5,039 nucleotides of DNA from Nitrospirales bacterium (GCA_029261305.1 JAJDBO010000337.1:1-5039); one strand, 5' to 3'. Numbered from the stretch's first letter, positions 1-5,039 are shown. The notes: a model not told the origin generated them from the letters alone. Program-made: numbers and translations.

Positions 1-513
1 CATGACCCCAAAGGTTCCATGCCATCCAATCAGGTTTGCGATTCGTGGACCAAAGAAGGTCGCCAGCAACACCCCACTATTCCCAATCGCGGCCACCCCC
101 ATGGCGAGGCCTTGATGTTCAGGTGGATATGCCAGGCTGGCGAGGGGCAAGGCAATGGCGAAACTAGCCCCGGCAAATCCAAGGAGCAACCCCACACCCA
201 ACATCTGGAAATAGCTGTCTCCAAAAATCCAACCCAATGAAAGAGCCACCACTTCAAGCCCTAAGATCCCGAGTCCAACTCGCTTGGCCCCAAATTGATC
301 AGCAAAAGGACCAACAACAATTCTCATGAGCGCCCCACCAAGAAGAGGGACGCCTACAAGAAAACCCTTCTCGGTGGCGCTTAGATCAAATTCTTGAGCA
401 ATGGCGACACCCAGGGCCCCAATTAACAGCCACACCATAAAACTTACTTCAAAGTGTAGCCAGGCCCCCAACAAGGATGGCCAATGTCCCATTTTTAACG
501 CTTGTAGTCTCAT
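1..513 (-). CDS. narK: NarK-type MFS nitrate/nitrite transporter, N-terminal part (cut by window edge)
   Basis: This is an inner-membrane transporter of the major facilitator superfamily, nitrate/nitrite porter (NNP) branch, expected to move nitrate and/or nitrite. I translated 171 codons by hand from the ATG at 513, and the frame stays open to the window edge. Hydrophobic stretches fall at about residues 14-38, 50-70, 79-97, 101-123 and 137-155, and a sixth begins near 160. NNP hallmarks are the helix-2 segment VPLLGGALMRIVVG with Arg64, equivalent to the substrate-binding arginine of NarK. The MFS loop motif GPFADQFGAKR follows at 68-78. ALPLASLAYPPEHQGLAMG is at 121-139 and the nitrate-signature-like AIGNSG is at 142-147. 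Family members have about 400 or more residues in 12 helices, so over half is missing. The start is uncertain: neither ATG 513 nor ATG 492 (residue 8) has a good ribosome binding site. It is divergent from the sigma-factor gene. The family is secure, but the substrate and direction of transport are inferred. Confidence 0.85.
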   Translation of the reverse strand, partial: MRLQALKMGHWPSLLGAWLHFEVSFMVWLLIGALGVAIAQEFDLSATEKGFLVGVPLLGGALMRIVVGPFADQFGAKRVGLGILGLEVVALSLGWIFGDSYFQMLGVGLLLGFAGASFAIALPLASLAYPPEHQGLAMGVAAIGNSGVLLATFFGPRIANLIGWHGTFGVM

Positions 514-593
514 TAACTAACCCAACAGATCTAGTTGACACATCATATATTTTAAATTCTCATCAGCACCGTATGCCCTAAATAGCTGTTTGC

Positions 594-623
594 ACTATAG
601 AAGATCCGATTTTGCTGTCGCAA
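594..623 (-). promoter_or_regulatory. Candidate sigma70-type promoter for the narK-type gene
   Basis: On the minus strand TTGCGA (623-618) lies 18 bp before TATAGT (599-594). These match the sigma70 consensus at 4/6 and 5/6 positions. Transcription would start near 587 and give a leader of roughly 75 nt before the ATG at 513. It is the best minus-strand candidate in the spacer but is found by eye only. A TATGAT at 547-542 is an alternative -10, but it has no recognisable -35. Confidence 0.4.
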
Positions 624-663
624 TTCGCGTGCTCCTTGTAAGAAGAAAGCAATGAAACCATCT

Positions 664-692
664 TTGTCATTCTGAGACTTCGTGTTTATAAT
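664..692 (+). promoter_or_regulatory. Strong sigma70-type promoter upstream of rpoH
   Basis: TTGTCA (664-669) is followed after exactly 17 bp by a perfect TATAAT (687-692). The -35 matches consensus at 5/6 positions and the -10 at 6/6. The expected start near 699 gives a leader of about 47 nt before the rpoH ATG. This implies the heat-shock sigma factor is itself transcribed by the housekeeping sigma factor. No heat-shock type promoter was seen for this gene. Confidence 0.75.
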
Positions 693-745
693 TTTCTGGA
701 ACTCTTAGAGATTTACCAAAATTTCGCTTAAAGAAAAACGCTTAG

Positions 746-1756
746 ATGAAAGATCCCAAGACCCCCAAAGACCAAGAGAAGTTGCAGACTGAAGAAGACG
801 TCGTTGATGTAGAATTCTCATTGGAAGATGAGGGTCCTGAACTCCTCAGGGGCACCCTTCCCCCAGCAGAAAGTGAGAAAACGCCCTCGTCTGACACAAG
901 TTCCCTCATACCTAGGACTGCGCTCAATCAATACTTAGCTGAAATACGTAGGTATCCCTTCCTTTCCAAAGAAGAGGAGATGCAGCTCTTTCACGAATAT
1001 CAGACCCAGGGGAGCCGGGAGGCTGCCGTCAAACTCATCCTCGCAAACCTGCGAGTGTGTGTCGCCATTGCCAAAGAATATTCCCATACCGGTGCGGACC
1101 AGATGGATTTAATTCAAGAAGGCAATGTCGGCCTCATGCAAGCCATTAAAAAGTTTGATGTCACCCGGAATGTACGTTTCTATGCGTATGCCGCCTGGTG
1201 GGTGAGAGCGTTTATATTACGGTATCTCTTGAACTCACACCGTCTTGTGAAAATTGGGACCACCCAGGAGCAACGCAAACTCTTCTACAATTTGAAAAAA
1301 GAAAAAGCCAAACTTGAGCGTTTGGGCTTTGTCCCCGATGCAAAACTACTCGCAGATCGTCTTCAGGTTCGCGAGCGGGATGTAGTGGAGATGGATCAGC
1401 GGCTCGGTGGATGGGAATTATCACTGGATCAGCCCATCAACAGCGAAGAAGGAGAAGGGACATTTCTCGACCTGCTTCCATCACAATCCCCCAGAATTGA
1501 CGACTCTCTAGCCGAAGATCAGCTTCGAGTCTTGTTTCGGCAAAAACTTGGAGAATTTGCCAAAACGCTTAATGAACGCGAAGAGGACATTCTCAGGAAC
1601 CGACTACTATCCGAGACACCTCTCACCCTAGAGGAGTTAGGGCAGAAATATTCCATCACCAAGGAGCGGTCACGGCAACTAGAGGCAAAAATCATCAAAA
1701 AACTGAGAGATTTCATGAAATCAGAGGTGAAAGATTTTGATGAACTCAAATTTTAA
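746..1756 (+). CDS. rpoH: RNA polymerase heat-shock sigma factor, RpoH/sigma32 family
   Basis: This is a group 3 sigma factor of the RpoH type that would direct core RNA polymerase to chaperone and protease promoters. The 336-residue product has an acidic, low-complexity extension (1-56) and region 1.2 at about 58-90 (TALNQYLAEIRRYPFLSKEEE). Region 2 spans about 95-165, with DLIQEGNVGLMQAIKKFD at 121-138 and the melting/-10 helix FYAYAAWWVRAFI at 145-157. The RpoH box TTQEQRKLFYNL at 172-183 separates RpoH from RpoD. Region 3 follows, and the region 4.2 helix-turn-helix is at about 293-322 (LTLEELGQKYSITKERSRQL). E. coli RpoH has 284 residues, so the excess is mostly N-terminal. The WW pair and GTTQEQRKLFY resemble alpha/deltaproteobacterial RpoH more than the E. 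coli form. The ATG has only a weak A-rich sequence ahead and no clean Shine-Dalgarno. No other Met fits, because the next in-frame Met (residue 79) lies inside region 1.2. It lies directly upstream of groESL, a classical target. Confidence 0.9.
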   Translation: MKDPKTPKDQEKLQTEEDVVDVEFSLEDEGPELLRGTLPPAESEKTPSSDTSSLIPRTALNQYLAEIRRYPFLSKEEEMQLFHEYQTQGSREAAVKLILANLRVCVAIAKEYSHTGADQMDLIQEGNVGLMQAIKKFDVTRNVRFYAYAAWWVRAFILRYLLNSHRLVKIGTTQEQRKLFYNLKKEKAKLERLGFVPDAKLLADRLQVRERDVVEMDQRLGGWELSLDQPINSEEGEGTFLDLLPSQSPRIDDSLAEDQLRVLFRQKLGEFAKTLNEREEDILRNRLLSETPLTLEELGQKYSITKERSRQLEAKIIKKLRDFMKSEVKDFDELKF

Positions 1757-1842
1757 GTCATCTTTAATTTCTGGATTTCCACAGATTCACACATTATTTA
1801 GGCAATGAAAATGCAAGGGAAAGCAGAATTTTTCTTAATCGA

Positions 1843-1864
1843 GGCCTTGACTTTCCCAAAGGCC
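1843..1864. repeat. Inverted repeat GGCCTT-N10-AAGGCC upstream of groES
   Basis: Six-base perfect arms at 1843-1848 and 1859-1864 flank a 10-base loop. The left arm overlaps the hexamer TTGACT (1847-1852), which resembles a -35 element, although no good -10 follows at 16-18 bp. There is no T-run after it, so a terminator for rpoH is unlikely. It may be a protein-binding site or merely chance. Confidence 0.4.
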
Positions 1865-1893
1865 GATTTATCTACAACTTGCAGCATAGAAAA

Positions 1894-1921
1894 TTGAGGA
1901 AATTGTCCCGTCACGGATAAG
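1894..1921 (+). promoter_or_regulatory. Weak candidate promoter for groESL
   Basis: TTGAGG (1894-1899) and GATAAG (1916-1921) are separated by 16 bp, and each matches the sigma70 consensus at 4/6 positions. Transcription would start near 1928 and leave a leader of about 55 nt that includes the U-run and ribosome binding site. It does not resemble the sigma32 consensus (CTTGAA, 13-15 bp, CCCCAT). It is a guess by eye. Confidence 0.2.
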
Positions 1922-1953
1922 ACAGTACAAAATCAGCACATTAACGAATCAAA

Positions 1954-1971
1954 TTTTTTTCAACAAAAGGA
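1954..1971 (+). promoter_or_regulatory. Possible FourU-like hairpin masking the groES ribosome binding site
   Basis: Seven T (1954-1960) can pair, as U in the mRNA, with AAAAGGA (1965-1971) across the 4-nt loop CAAC. This gives five A-U pairs and two G-U pairs. The paired segment covers most of the Shine-Dalgarno AAAGGAGG (1966-1973). This is the geometry of FourU-type RNA thermometers, which are known in heat-shock mRNA leaders. The stem has no G-C pair and would be marginally stable, so function is an inference. Confidence 0.3.
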
Positions 1972-1973
1972 GG
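1966..1973 (+). promoter_or_regulatory. groES ribosome binding site
   Basis: AAAGGAGG ends 10 nt before the ATG at 1984. It is the strongest Shine-Dalgarno sequence in the window, and it fixes the groES start and hence the reality of the N-terminal extension. It overlaps the possible U-run hairpin. Confidence 0.85.
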
Positions 1974-1983
1974 CAGTTTTAAT

Positions 1984-2298
1984 ATGGCTACCAAGGAAAA
2001 AGAAGAAAAAGAAAGCAAAGGGACCGCAGCTAAAGGGTTTCTTCCATTAGGTGACCGAGTATTTGTGACCTATACCGAAGAATTAGAGCGCACGGCTGGC
2101 GGCATTTACGTTCCTGATTCAGCACGGGAAAAACCACAACGCGGAACCATCGAAGGGGCTGGACAAGATGTCAAAACCCTGAAAGTTGGGGATCAAGTCT
2201 TGTTTGATAAGTATTCCGGGACAAAAATTAAAATTGAAAATGACGATTGTCTGATTCTTCGTGAAGAAGACATTTTAGGCGTCTTCGTTGACGCATAA
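1984..2298 (+). CDS. groES: Co-chaperonin GroES (Cpn10)
   Basis: This is the heptameric lid of the GroEL folding chamber in the cytoplasm, which binds GroEL through a mobile loop and encloses substrate proteins with ATP. The 104-residue product starts with a charged tail rich in Lys and Glu (about 1-16) that typical GroES proteins lack. The core opens at [10 protein letters not shown] (19-28). The mobile loop is at about 32-46 ([16 protein letters not shown]) with the hydrophobic I-Y-V contact (41-43) that matches I-V-L in E. coli. The closing strands include [18 protein letters not shown] (67-84) and [15 protein letters not shown] (90-104). Between RG (53-54) and VGD (68-70) the chain is 9 residues shorter than in E. 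coli GroES, so the roof hairpin is reduced. The start is fixed by AAAGGAGG upstream, and no other Met is present. It is followed by groEL after 85 nt, as in the usual operon. Confidence 0.97.
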   Translation: MATKEKEEKESKGTAAKGFLPLGDRVFVTYTEELERTAGGIYVPDSAREKPQRGTIEGAGQDVKTLKVGDQVLFDKYSGTKIKIENDDCLILREEDILGVFVDA

Positions 2299-2307
2299 GT
2301 GTGATAC

Positions 2308-2327
2308 TTGGCATTCAGCCAATTTTT
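2308..2327 (+). terminator. Weak terminator-like hairpin between groES and groEL (possible attenuator)
   Basis: TTGGC (2308-2312) pairs with GCCAA (2318-2322) around the loop ATTCA and is followed directly by five T (2323-2327). The 5-bp stem is short for an efficient intrinsic terminator. It could cause partial termination, or it could be a processing or stability hairpin in the groESL mRNA. The same T-run forms part of a perfect 10-bp palindrome TTTTGCAAAA (2324-2333). Confidence 0.35.
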
Positions 2328-2371
2328 GCAAAATGAATACCTAGAAATTAAAGTTTCACTTAAAAATTCGA

Positions 2372-2378
2372 TGGAGGA
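2372..2378 (+). promoter_or_regulatory. groEL ribosome binding site
   Basis: TGGAGGA, with core GGAGG at 2373-2377, lies 6 nt before the ATG at 2384 when counted from the end of the core. It supports independent, efficient initiation of groEL. Confidence 0.8.
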
Positions 2379-2383
2379 ACATT

Positions 2384-4042
2384 ATGGCGAAGCAGTTACT
2401 GTATAGCGATCAAGCCCGAGCGGCCATACTCTCTGGGGTCAATCAATTGGCCAATGCCGTGAAAGCCACGTTAGGACCCAAAGGCCGGAATGCCATTTTA
2501 GACAAAAAATTTGGTGCTCCCACCATTACCAAAGACGGTGTGACCGTTGCCAAGGAAATTGATTTGGCTGATCCCTACCAAAATATGGGTGCCCAGCTGG
2601 TGAAAGAAGTCGCCAGTAAAACCAGTGACATCGCTGGTGATGGAACCACGACTGCCACCGTGTTGGCTCAGGCTATTTACCGCGAAGGTGTCCGACATCT
2701 CAGCGCCGGTGCCAATCCCATGGAATTAAAGCGCGGGATCGACAAGGCCGTGGACGTGGCCGTTGAGGAATTGAAGAAAGTTAGCAAGCCGTGCCAAACA
2801 AAAAAAGAAATCGGCCAAATCGGTTCTATTTCTGCCAACAATGATTCCACCATTGGCGATCTCATCGCCGAAGCCATGGACAAAGTTGGTAAAGATGGTG
2901 TGATCACCGTGGAAGAAGCCAAATCCATGAGCACCTCATTAGATGTCGTGGAAGGAATGCAATTCGATCGTGGTTACATCTCTCCATACTTCGTGACCAA
3001 CGCCGAGCGCATGGAAGCCGTCATGGAAGATGCTTTCATTCTCATCAACGAGAAAAAAATCAGTGCCATGAAAGATTTGCTCCCAATTCTGGAGCAAGTC
3101 GCAAAGATGGGTAAACCCCTCGTGATTTTGGCTGAAGATGTCGAAGGCGAAGCCTTAGCGACACTCGTGGTCAATAAACTTCGTGGGACCTTGAATATCT
3201 CTGCCGTGAAAGCTCCTGGATTTGGCGATCGACGCAAAGCCATGCTCGAAGACATTGCCATTCTCACCGGAGGTCAAGTGATTTCAGAAGAAGTCGGATT
3301 GAAATTAGAGAACGTGAAGCTCACCGACCTTGGCCGTGCCAAGCGCGTGACTATCGATAAAGACAACACCACGATCGTTGAAGGCGCTGGAGATACCAAG
3401 AAAATTGAAGGCCGCGTGAAACAGATCAAGGCGCAGCTTGCAGAAACCACGTCCGAATATGATGGCGAAAAGCTCCAGGAGCGGTTAGCAAAAATCGTTG
3501 GTGGTGTGGCCGTGATTAACGTAGGTGCCGCGACAGAAATCGAAATGAAGGAAAAGAAAGCCCGCGTTGAAGACGCCCTTCATGCCACCAAAGCCGCCGT
3601 GGAAGAAGGTATTGTTCCTGGTGGTGGTGTGGCTCTCCTTCGTTGCGTTCCTTCGCTCGAAAAATTGAAACTCGCTGGTGACCAACAATTCGGTGTGAAT
3701 ATTGTACGCCGCGCCTGTGAAGAGCCCATTCGTTTGATTTCCGAAAATGCCGGTGTCGAAGGTTCAATCGTTGTCGATAAGGTGCGCAACGCTGCAGCGA
3801 CCCATGGGTACAATGCAGGGACTGACGAATATGTTGACATGGTCGAAGCTGGTGTCATTGACCCAACCAAAGTCACTCGTTGCGCATTGCAAAATGCCGC
3901 CAGTGTCTCTGGTTTGCTCCTCACCACTGAGGTGACCATCACTGATCTGCCAGAACCAAAAGCTGATGGTGGCGGCGGTGGCCATGACCACGGTGGCATG
4001 GGTGGCATGGGCGGAATGGGTGGAATGCCTGGGATGATGTAA
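2384..4042 (+). CDS. groEL: Chaperonin GroEL (Cpn60/Hsp60)
   Basis: This is the tetradecameric ATP-driven chaperonin that folds non-native proteins in the cytoplasm with GroES. The 552-residue product is full length (548 in E. coli) and numbering is one less than E. coli for most of the chain. ATP-site elements are [12 protein letters not shown] (29-40), Asp51 in [16 protein letters not shown] (85-90, Asp86), and the catalytic Asp397 in [25 protein letters not shown] follows at 409-418. The apical substrate/GroES-binding residues are present: Tyr198, Tyr202 and Phe203 in RGYISPYF, Leu233 and Leu236, and Val263. The C-terminus is the usual flexible Gly/Met tail (about 529-552), with two His in GHDHGG. 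The start follows GGAGG closely. Nothing suggests divergence or loss of activity. It is the second gene of groESL and ends 31 nt before a strong terminator. Confidence 0.99.
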   Translation: MAKQLLYSDQARAAILSGVNQLANAVKATLGPKGRNAILDKKFGAPTITKDGVTVAKEIDLADPYQNMGAQLVKEVASKTSDIAGDGTTTATVLAQAIYREGVRHLSAGANPMELKRGIDKAVDVAVEELKKVSKPCQTKKEIGQIGSISANNDSTIGDLIAEAMDKVGKDGVITVEEAKSMSTSLDVVEGMQFDRGYISPYFVTNAERMEAVMEDAFILINEKKISAMKDLLPILEQVAKMGKPLVILAEDVEGEALATLVVNKLRGTLNISAVKAPGFGDRRKAMLEDIAILTGGQVISEEVGLKLENVKLTDLGRAKRVTIDKDNTTIVEGAGDTKKIEGRVKQIKAQLAETTSEYDGEKLQERLAKIVGGVAVINVGAATEIEMKEKKARVEDALHATKAAVEEGIVPGGGVALLRCVPSLEKLKLAGDQQFGVNIVRRACEEPIRLISENAGVEGSIVVDKVRNAAATHGYNAGTDEYVDMVEAGVIDPTKVTRCALQNAASVSGLLLTTEVTITDLPEPKADGGGGGHDHGGMGGMGGMGGMPGMM

Positions 4043-4073
4043 TTTCCCGGCATTTGGATTTGCCTCGCTCTTT

Positions 4074-4114
4074 GAAGGCCCCAGAAGGAACACTTCTGGG
4101 GCCTTCGTTTTTTT
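4074..4114 (+). terminator. Strong intrinsic terminator after groEL
   Basis: A perfect 14-bp stem is formed by GAAGGCCCCAGAAG (4074-4087) and CTTCTGGGGCCTTC (4093-4106) with a 5-nt loop GAACA. One G and then seven T (4108-4114) follow. It marks the end of the groESL transcript and isolates the downstream genes from heat-shock readthrough. Confidence 0.95.
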
Positions 4115-4153
4115 ACAAACATGCCCCCCTCACAGAGATCCCACATTGGTGGC

Positions 4154-4181
4154 CTGACCAAAGTCTTCTGTGTTATATATC
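4154..4181 (+). promoter_or_regulatory. Weak candidate promoter for the Cys-rich exported protein
   Basis: CTGACC (4154-4159) and TATATC (4176-4181) lie 16 bp apart and match the sigma70 consensus at 4/6 positions each, within an AT-rich TTATATAT stretch. A promoter is expected here because the groEL terminator lies just upstream, but the exact element is uncertain. Confidence 0.25.
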
Positions 4182-4215
4182 CTTAGTCATCGAAACACAC
4201 TTGGGTTTTTGCCGA

Positions 4216-4220
4216 AAGGA
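4216..4220 (+). promoter_or_regulatory. Ribosome binding site of the Cys-rich exported protein gene
   Basis: AAGGA lies 8 nt before the ATG at 4229. It chooses this frame over the overlapping open frames at 4054-4374 and 4305-4637, which lack comparable signals. Confidence 0.65.
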
Positions 4221-4228
4221 CAAAGCTT

Positions 4229-4618
4229 ATGAAGCATTATTTGGTCGGATACTTGATGTTTGTAGTAATCAGTGGCGTGATATTAGGACAAACCCCGCCT
4301 TCTTTTGCCGAACCTCAAGCAGAATCCATGTGCACTATCGGCATGGAGAAGGGAGAACAGGGTCGGTCTTGTGAAGTGCCGATTCCCGATGGCTGCACCA
4401 CCGCAAAGGTCCCTGGCTATGACCAACCCTGGGCCGACATTTCAAAGGGTGGAGGAACCCAATGCCAATTCGACAAGACAAAAACGGATTGGACCACCAA
4501 GATCACGGCCTCCTGTGGTCCTTGTACTACCGACAATTGTTCTGCCCAGTTCAGCGTCAAATTCAATTGCGCTGGCGGGAACCCCGGGTACAAAGCGCAA
4601 CCTCGACCGAAACATTGA
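4229..4618 (+). CDS. Small exported protein with eight cysteines, function unknown
   Basis: I do not recognise a family. The 129-residue product begins with a typical Sec signal peptide: a basic start (K2, H3), a hydrophobic core at about 5-20, and a likely signal peptidase I site after Ala27 (PSFA/EP). The mature part is about 102 residues, polar, and has eight cysteines at 35, 48, 56, 79, 96, 99, 104 and 114. The even number fits four disulfides in the periplasm or outside the cell. Cys35 lies 8 residues past the predicted cut and is not in a lipobox, so this is not an obvious lipoprotein. The C-terminal half has a CxxCx4C cluster (SCGPCTTDNC) and then QFSVKFNC, and the end is basic (PRPKH). 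The CGPC motif matches thioredoxin, but nothing else of that fold is present. A ribosome binding site, signal peptide and proper stop support a real gene. It sits alone between the groEL terminator and queG, and queG begins 54 nt downstream in the same frame. Confidence 0.75.
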   Translation: MKHYLVGYLMFVVISGVILGQTPPSFAEPQAESMCTIGMEKGEQGRSCEVPIPDGCTTAKVPGYDQPWADISKGGGTQCQFDKTKTDWTTKITASCGPCTTDNCSAQFSVKFNCAGGNPGYKAQPRPKH

Positions 4619-4672
4619 CGCCATATCGAACGTCTGAAGTTTCCCACACATTTATCTGAATCCTCGGTGACC

Positions 4673-5039
4673 GTGCTATCTTTAGCTGAATCGATTAAAA
4701 AGGCTGCCATCACCCATGGCTTTGATGTCGTTGGCATTAGCCGCCTCACGGACCAAGACTGCGAGCCATTTCCCCAGCAACCCGAGACCACTCCTCTCCC
4801 GGCCAAGTCGCTCCTCAAACACTTAAGTGACTGGATGGCCTTTGGCTATCACGGAACCATGCAGTGGATGGAAAAAGAGCCAGATCGTCGAGCCGACCCT
4901 AGGAAAGTATTACCTGGCTGCCAGTCCATCATCAGCGTCGGAATCAATTATTGGACTGACAAGGATCCCGATGAGGGGTCAGGAAATGGGAGGATTGCTC
5001 GCTACGCCTGGGGAAAAGATTATCACCGTCTCTTCAAAA
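4673..5039 (+). CDS. queG: Epoxyqueuosine reductase QueG, N-terminal part (cut by window edge)
   Basis: QueG catalyses the last step of queuosine synthesis, reducing epoxyqueuosine in tRNA anticodons to queuosine. Known family members use cobalamin and two 4Fe-4S clusters. The translated 122 codons show the family's N-terminal landmarks: AAITHGFDVVGISR (11-24), the FGYHGTMQWM segment (57-66), and the DRRADPRKVLPGCQSIISVG stretch (71-90). INYW (91-94) and RYAWGKDYHRLF (110-121) follow. The cluster-binding cysteines lie beyond the window. No ATG is available: the frame is open from the TGA at 4616-4618, and the plausible starts are GTG 4673 or GTG 4667. GTG 4673 is preferred because GGTGA (4665-4670 region) lies just ahead, but this ribosome binding site is weak. 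It could be cotranscribed with the small exported protein gene, since no terminator separates them. The family call is firm and the start is not. Confidence 0.88.
   Translation, partial: MLSLAESIKKAAITHGFDVVGISRLTDQDCEPFPQQPETTPLPAKSLLKHLSDWMAFGYHGTMQWMEKEPDRRADPRKVLPGCQSIISVGINYWTDKDPDEGSGNGRIARYAWGKDYHRLFK

Larger units (their letters stand above)
514..745. other. Divergent intergenic region between narK-type gene and rpoH
   Basis: This 232-bp AT-rich spacer separates the two divergent genes. It must hold the promoters for both, and candidate promoters for each are listed separately. No convincing small ORF or terminator was seen. I found no clear FNR-type site (TTGAT-N4-ATCAA) for anaerobic or nitrogen-oxide control of the transporter. 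A TTGACA hexamer occurs at 535-540 on the plus strand, but no -10 element lies at proper distance from it. Near the right end the hexamer CGCTTA occurs twice, at 725-730 and 739-744, just before the rpoH start codon. Confidence 0.7.
1757..1983. other. rpoH-groES intergenic region (groESL leader)
   Basis: This 227-bp AT-rich spacer must contain the groESL promoter unless groESL is read through from rpoH. It has no strong terminator behind rpoH and no CIRCE element (TTAGCACTC-N9-GAGTGCTAA), so HrcA control is not supported. It contains a perfect inverted repeat GGCCTT-N10-AAGGCC at 1843-1864, a weaker bulged hairpin TGTCCCG/CGG-ATAA-GACA at 1904-1924, and a T7 run at 1954-1960 before the ribosome binding site. 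No ORF of note was seen. Confidence 0.7.

Noticed and set aside
19..257. Small open frames on both strands within the transporter region
   Set aside because: They are out of frame with the long minus-strand NNP transporter frame, which has clear family motifs throughout.
535..563. TTGACA at 535-540 as a rightward promoter
   Set aside because: The AT-rich -10-like sequences lie only about 5-10 bp downstream, and the hexamer at 17 bp (TCTCAT) is poor.
1846..1870. Sigma32 promoter CTTGAC ... CCGATTTA before groES
   Set aside because: The spacing is about 3 bp shorter than in the E. coli groE promoter, and both elements deviate from consensus. It is kept only as a point for testing.
3961..4036. 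Gly/Met-coding repeats at the groEL 3' end as a tandem repeat element
   Set aside because: This is the normal GGM tail of GroEL and not an independent repeat.
3580..4161. Minus-strand open frame of 193 codons antisense to the groEL 3' end
   Set aside because: It mirrors the groEL codons, is rich in Pro from the reverse of the Gly/Met tail, and runs through the terminator stem. No ribosome binding site or family likeness was seen.
4514..4525. CGPC motif as evidence for a thioredoxin
   Set aside because: The protein lacks the thioredoxin strand order, the preceding Trp and the cis-Pro region, and it has six further cysteines. The motif is probably coincidental.
4305..4637. Overlapping plus-strand open frame of 110 codons inside the exported-protein gene
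   Set aside because: The competing frame at 4229 has a ribosome binding site and a clean signal peptide. This one has neither.

Overview
The window looks like ordinary chromosomal DNA from a Gram-negative-type bacterium. The best guess is a Nitrospira-like nitrite oxidiser (Nitrospirota) or a deltaproteobacterial-type relative. This rests on inference: an NNP-family nitrate/nitrite transporter lies beside an RpoH-type sigma factor of the alpha/delta style and a groESL operon whose proteins look like those of Nitrospira. No tRNA, rRNA, insertion sequence, CRISPR array or phage gene was seen.

Layout. Positions 1-513 (minus strand) hold the N-terminal half of an MFS nitrate/nitrite transporter of the NarK type, cut by the window edge. 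A 232-bp divergent spacer (514-745) carries an excellent sigma70-like promoter reading right (TTGTCA-N17-TATAAT) and a weaker candidate reading left. Positions 746-1756 encode a heat-shock sigma factor (RpoH/sigma32 family) with an acidic N-terminal extension. After a 227-bp spacer come groES (1984-2298) and groEL (2384-4042), closed by a near-ideal intrinsic terminator (14-bp stem, seven T). Next are a small exported protein with eight cysteines and no recognised family (4229-4618) and the start of queG, epoxyqueuosine reductase (from about 4673, cut by the right edge).

How the genes fit together. The sigma factor is of the family that classically directs transcription of groESL, and here it lies directly upstream of groESL on the same strand. 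This makes a compact regulator-target heat-shock module. No CIRCE/HrcA operator is visible before groES, and no well-formed sigma32 promoter could be matched there. A U-run immediately before the groES Shine-Dalgarno sequence can pair with it in a FourU-like hairpin, which suggests possible translational thermocontrol. GroES itself is unusual: it has a charged N-terminal tail and a shortened roof hairpin. The transporter, the Cys-rich protein and queG show no obvious functional link to the chaperone genes.

No clearly new multi-gene system was found. The points most worth a second look are the groES leader hairpin, the GroES architecture, the groES-groEL intergenic hairpin and the eight-cysteine exported protein.
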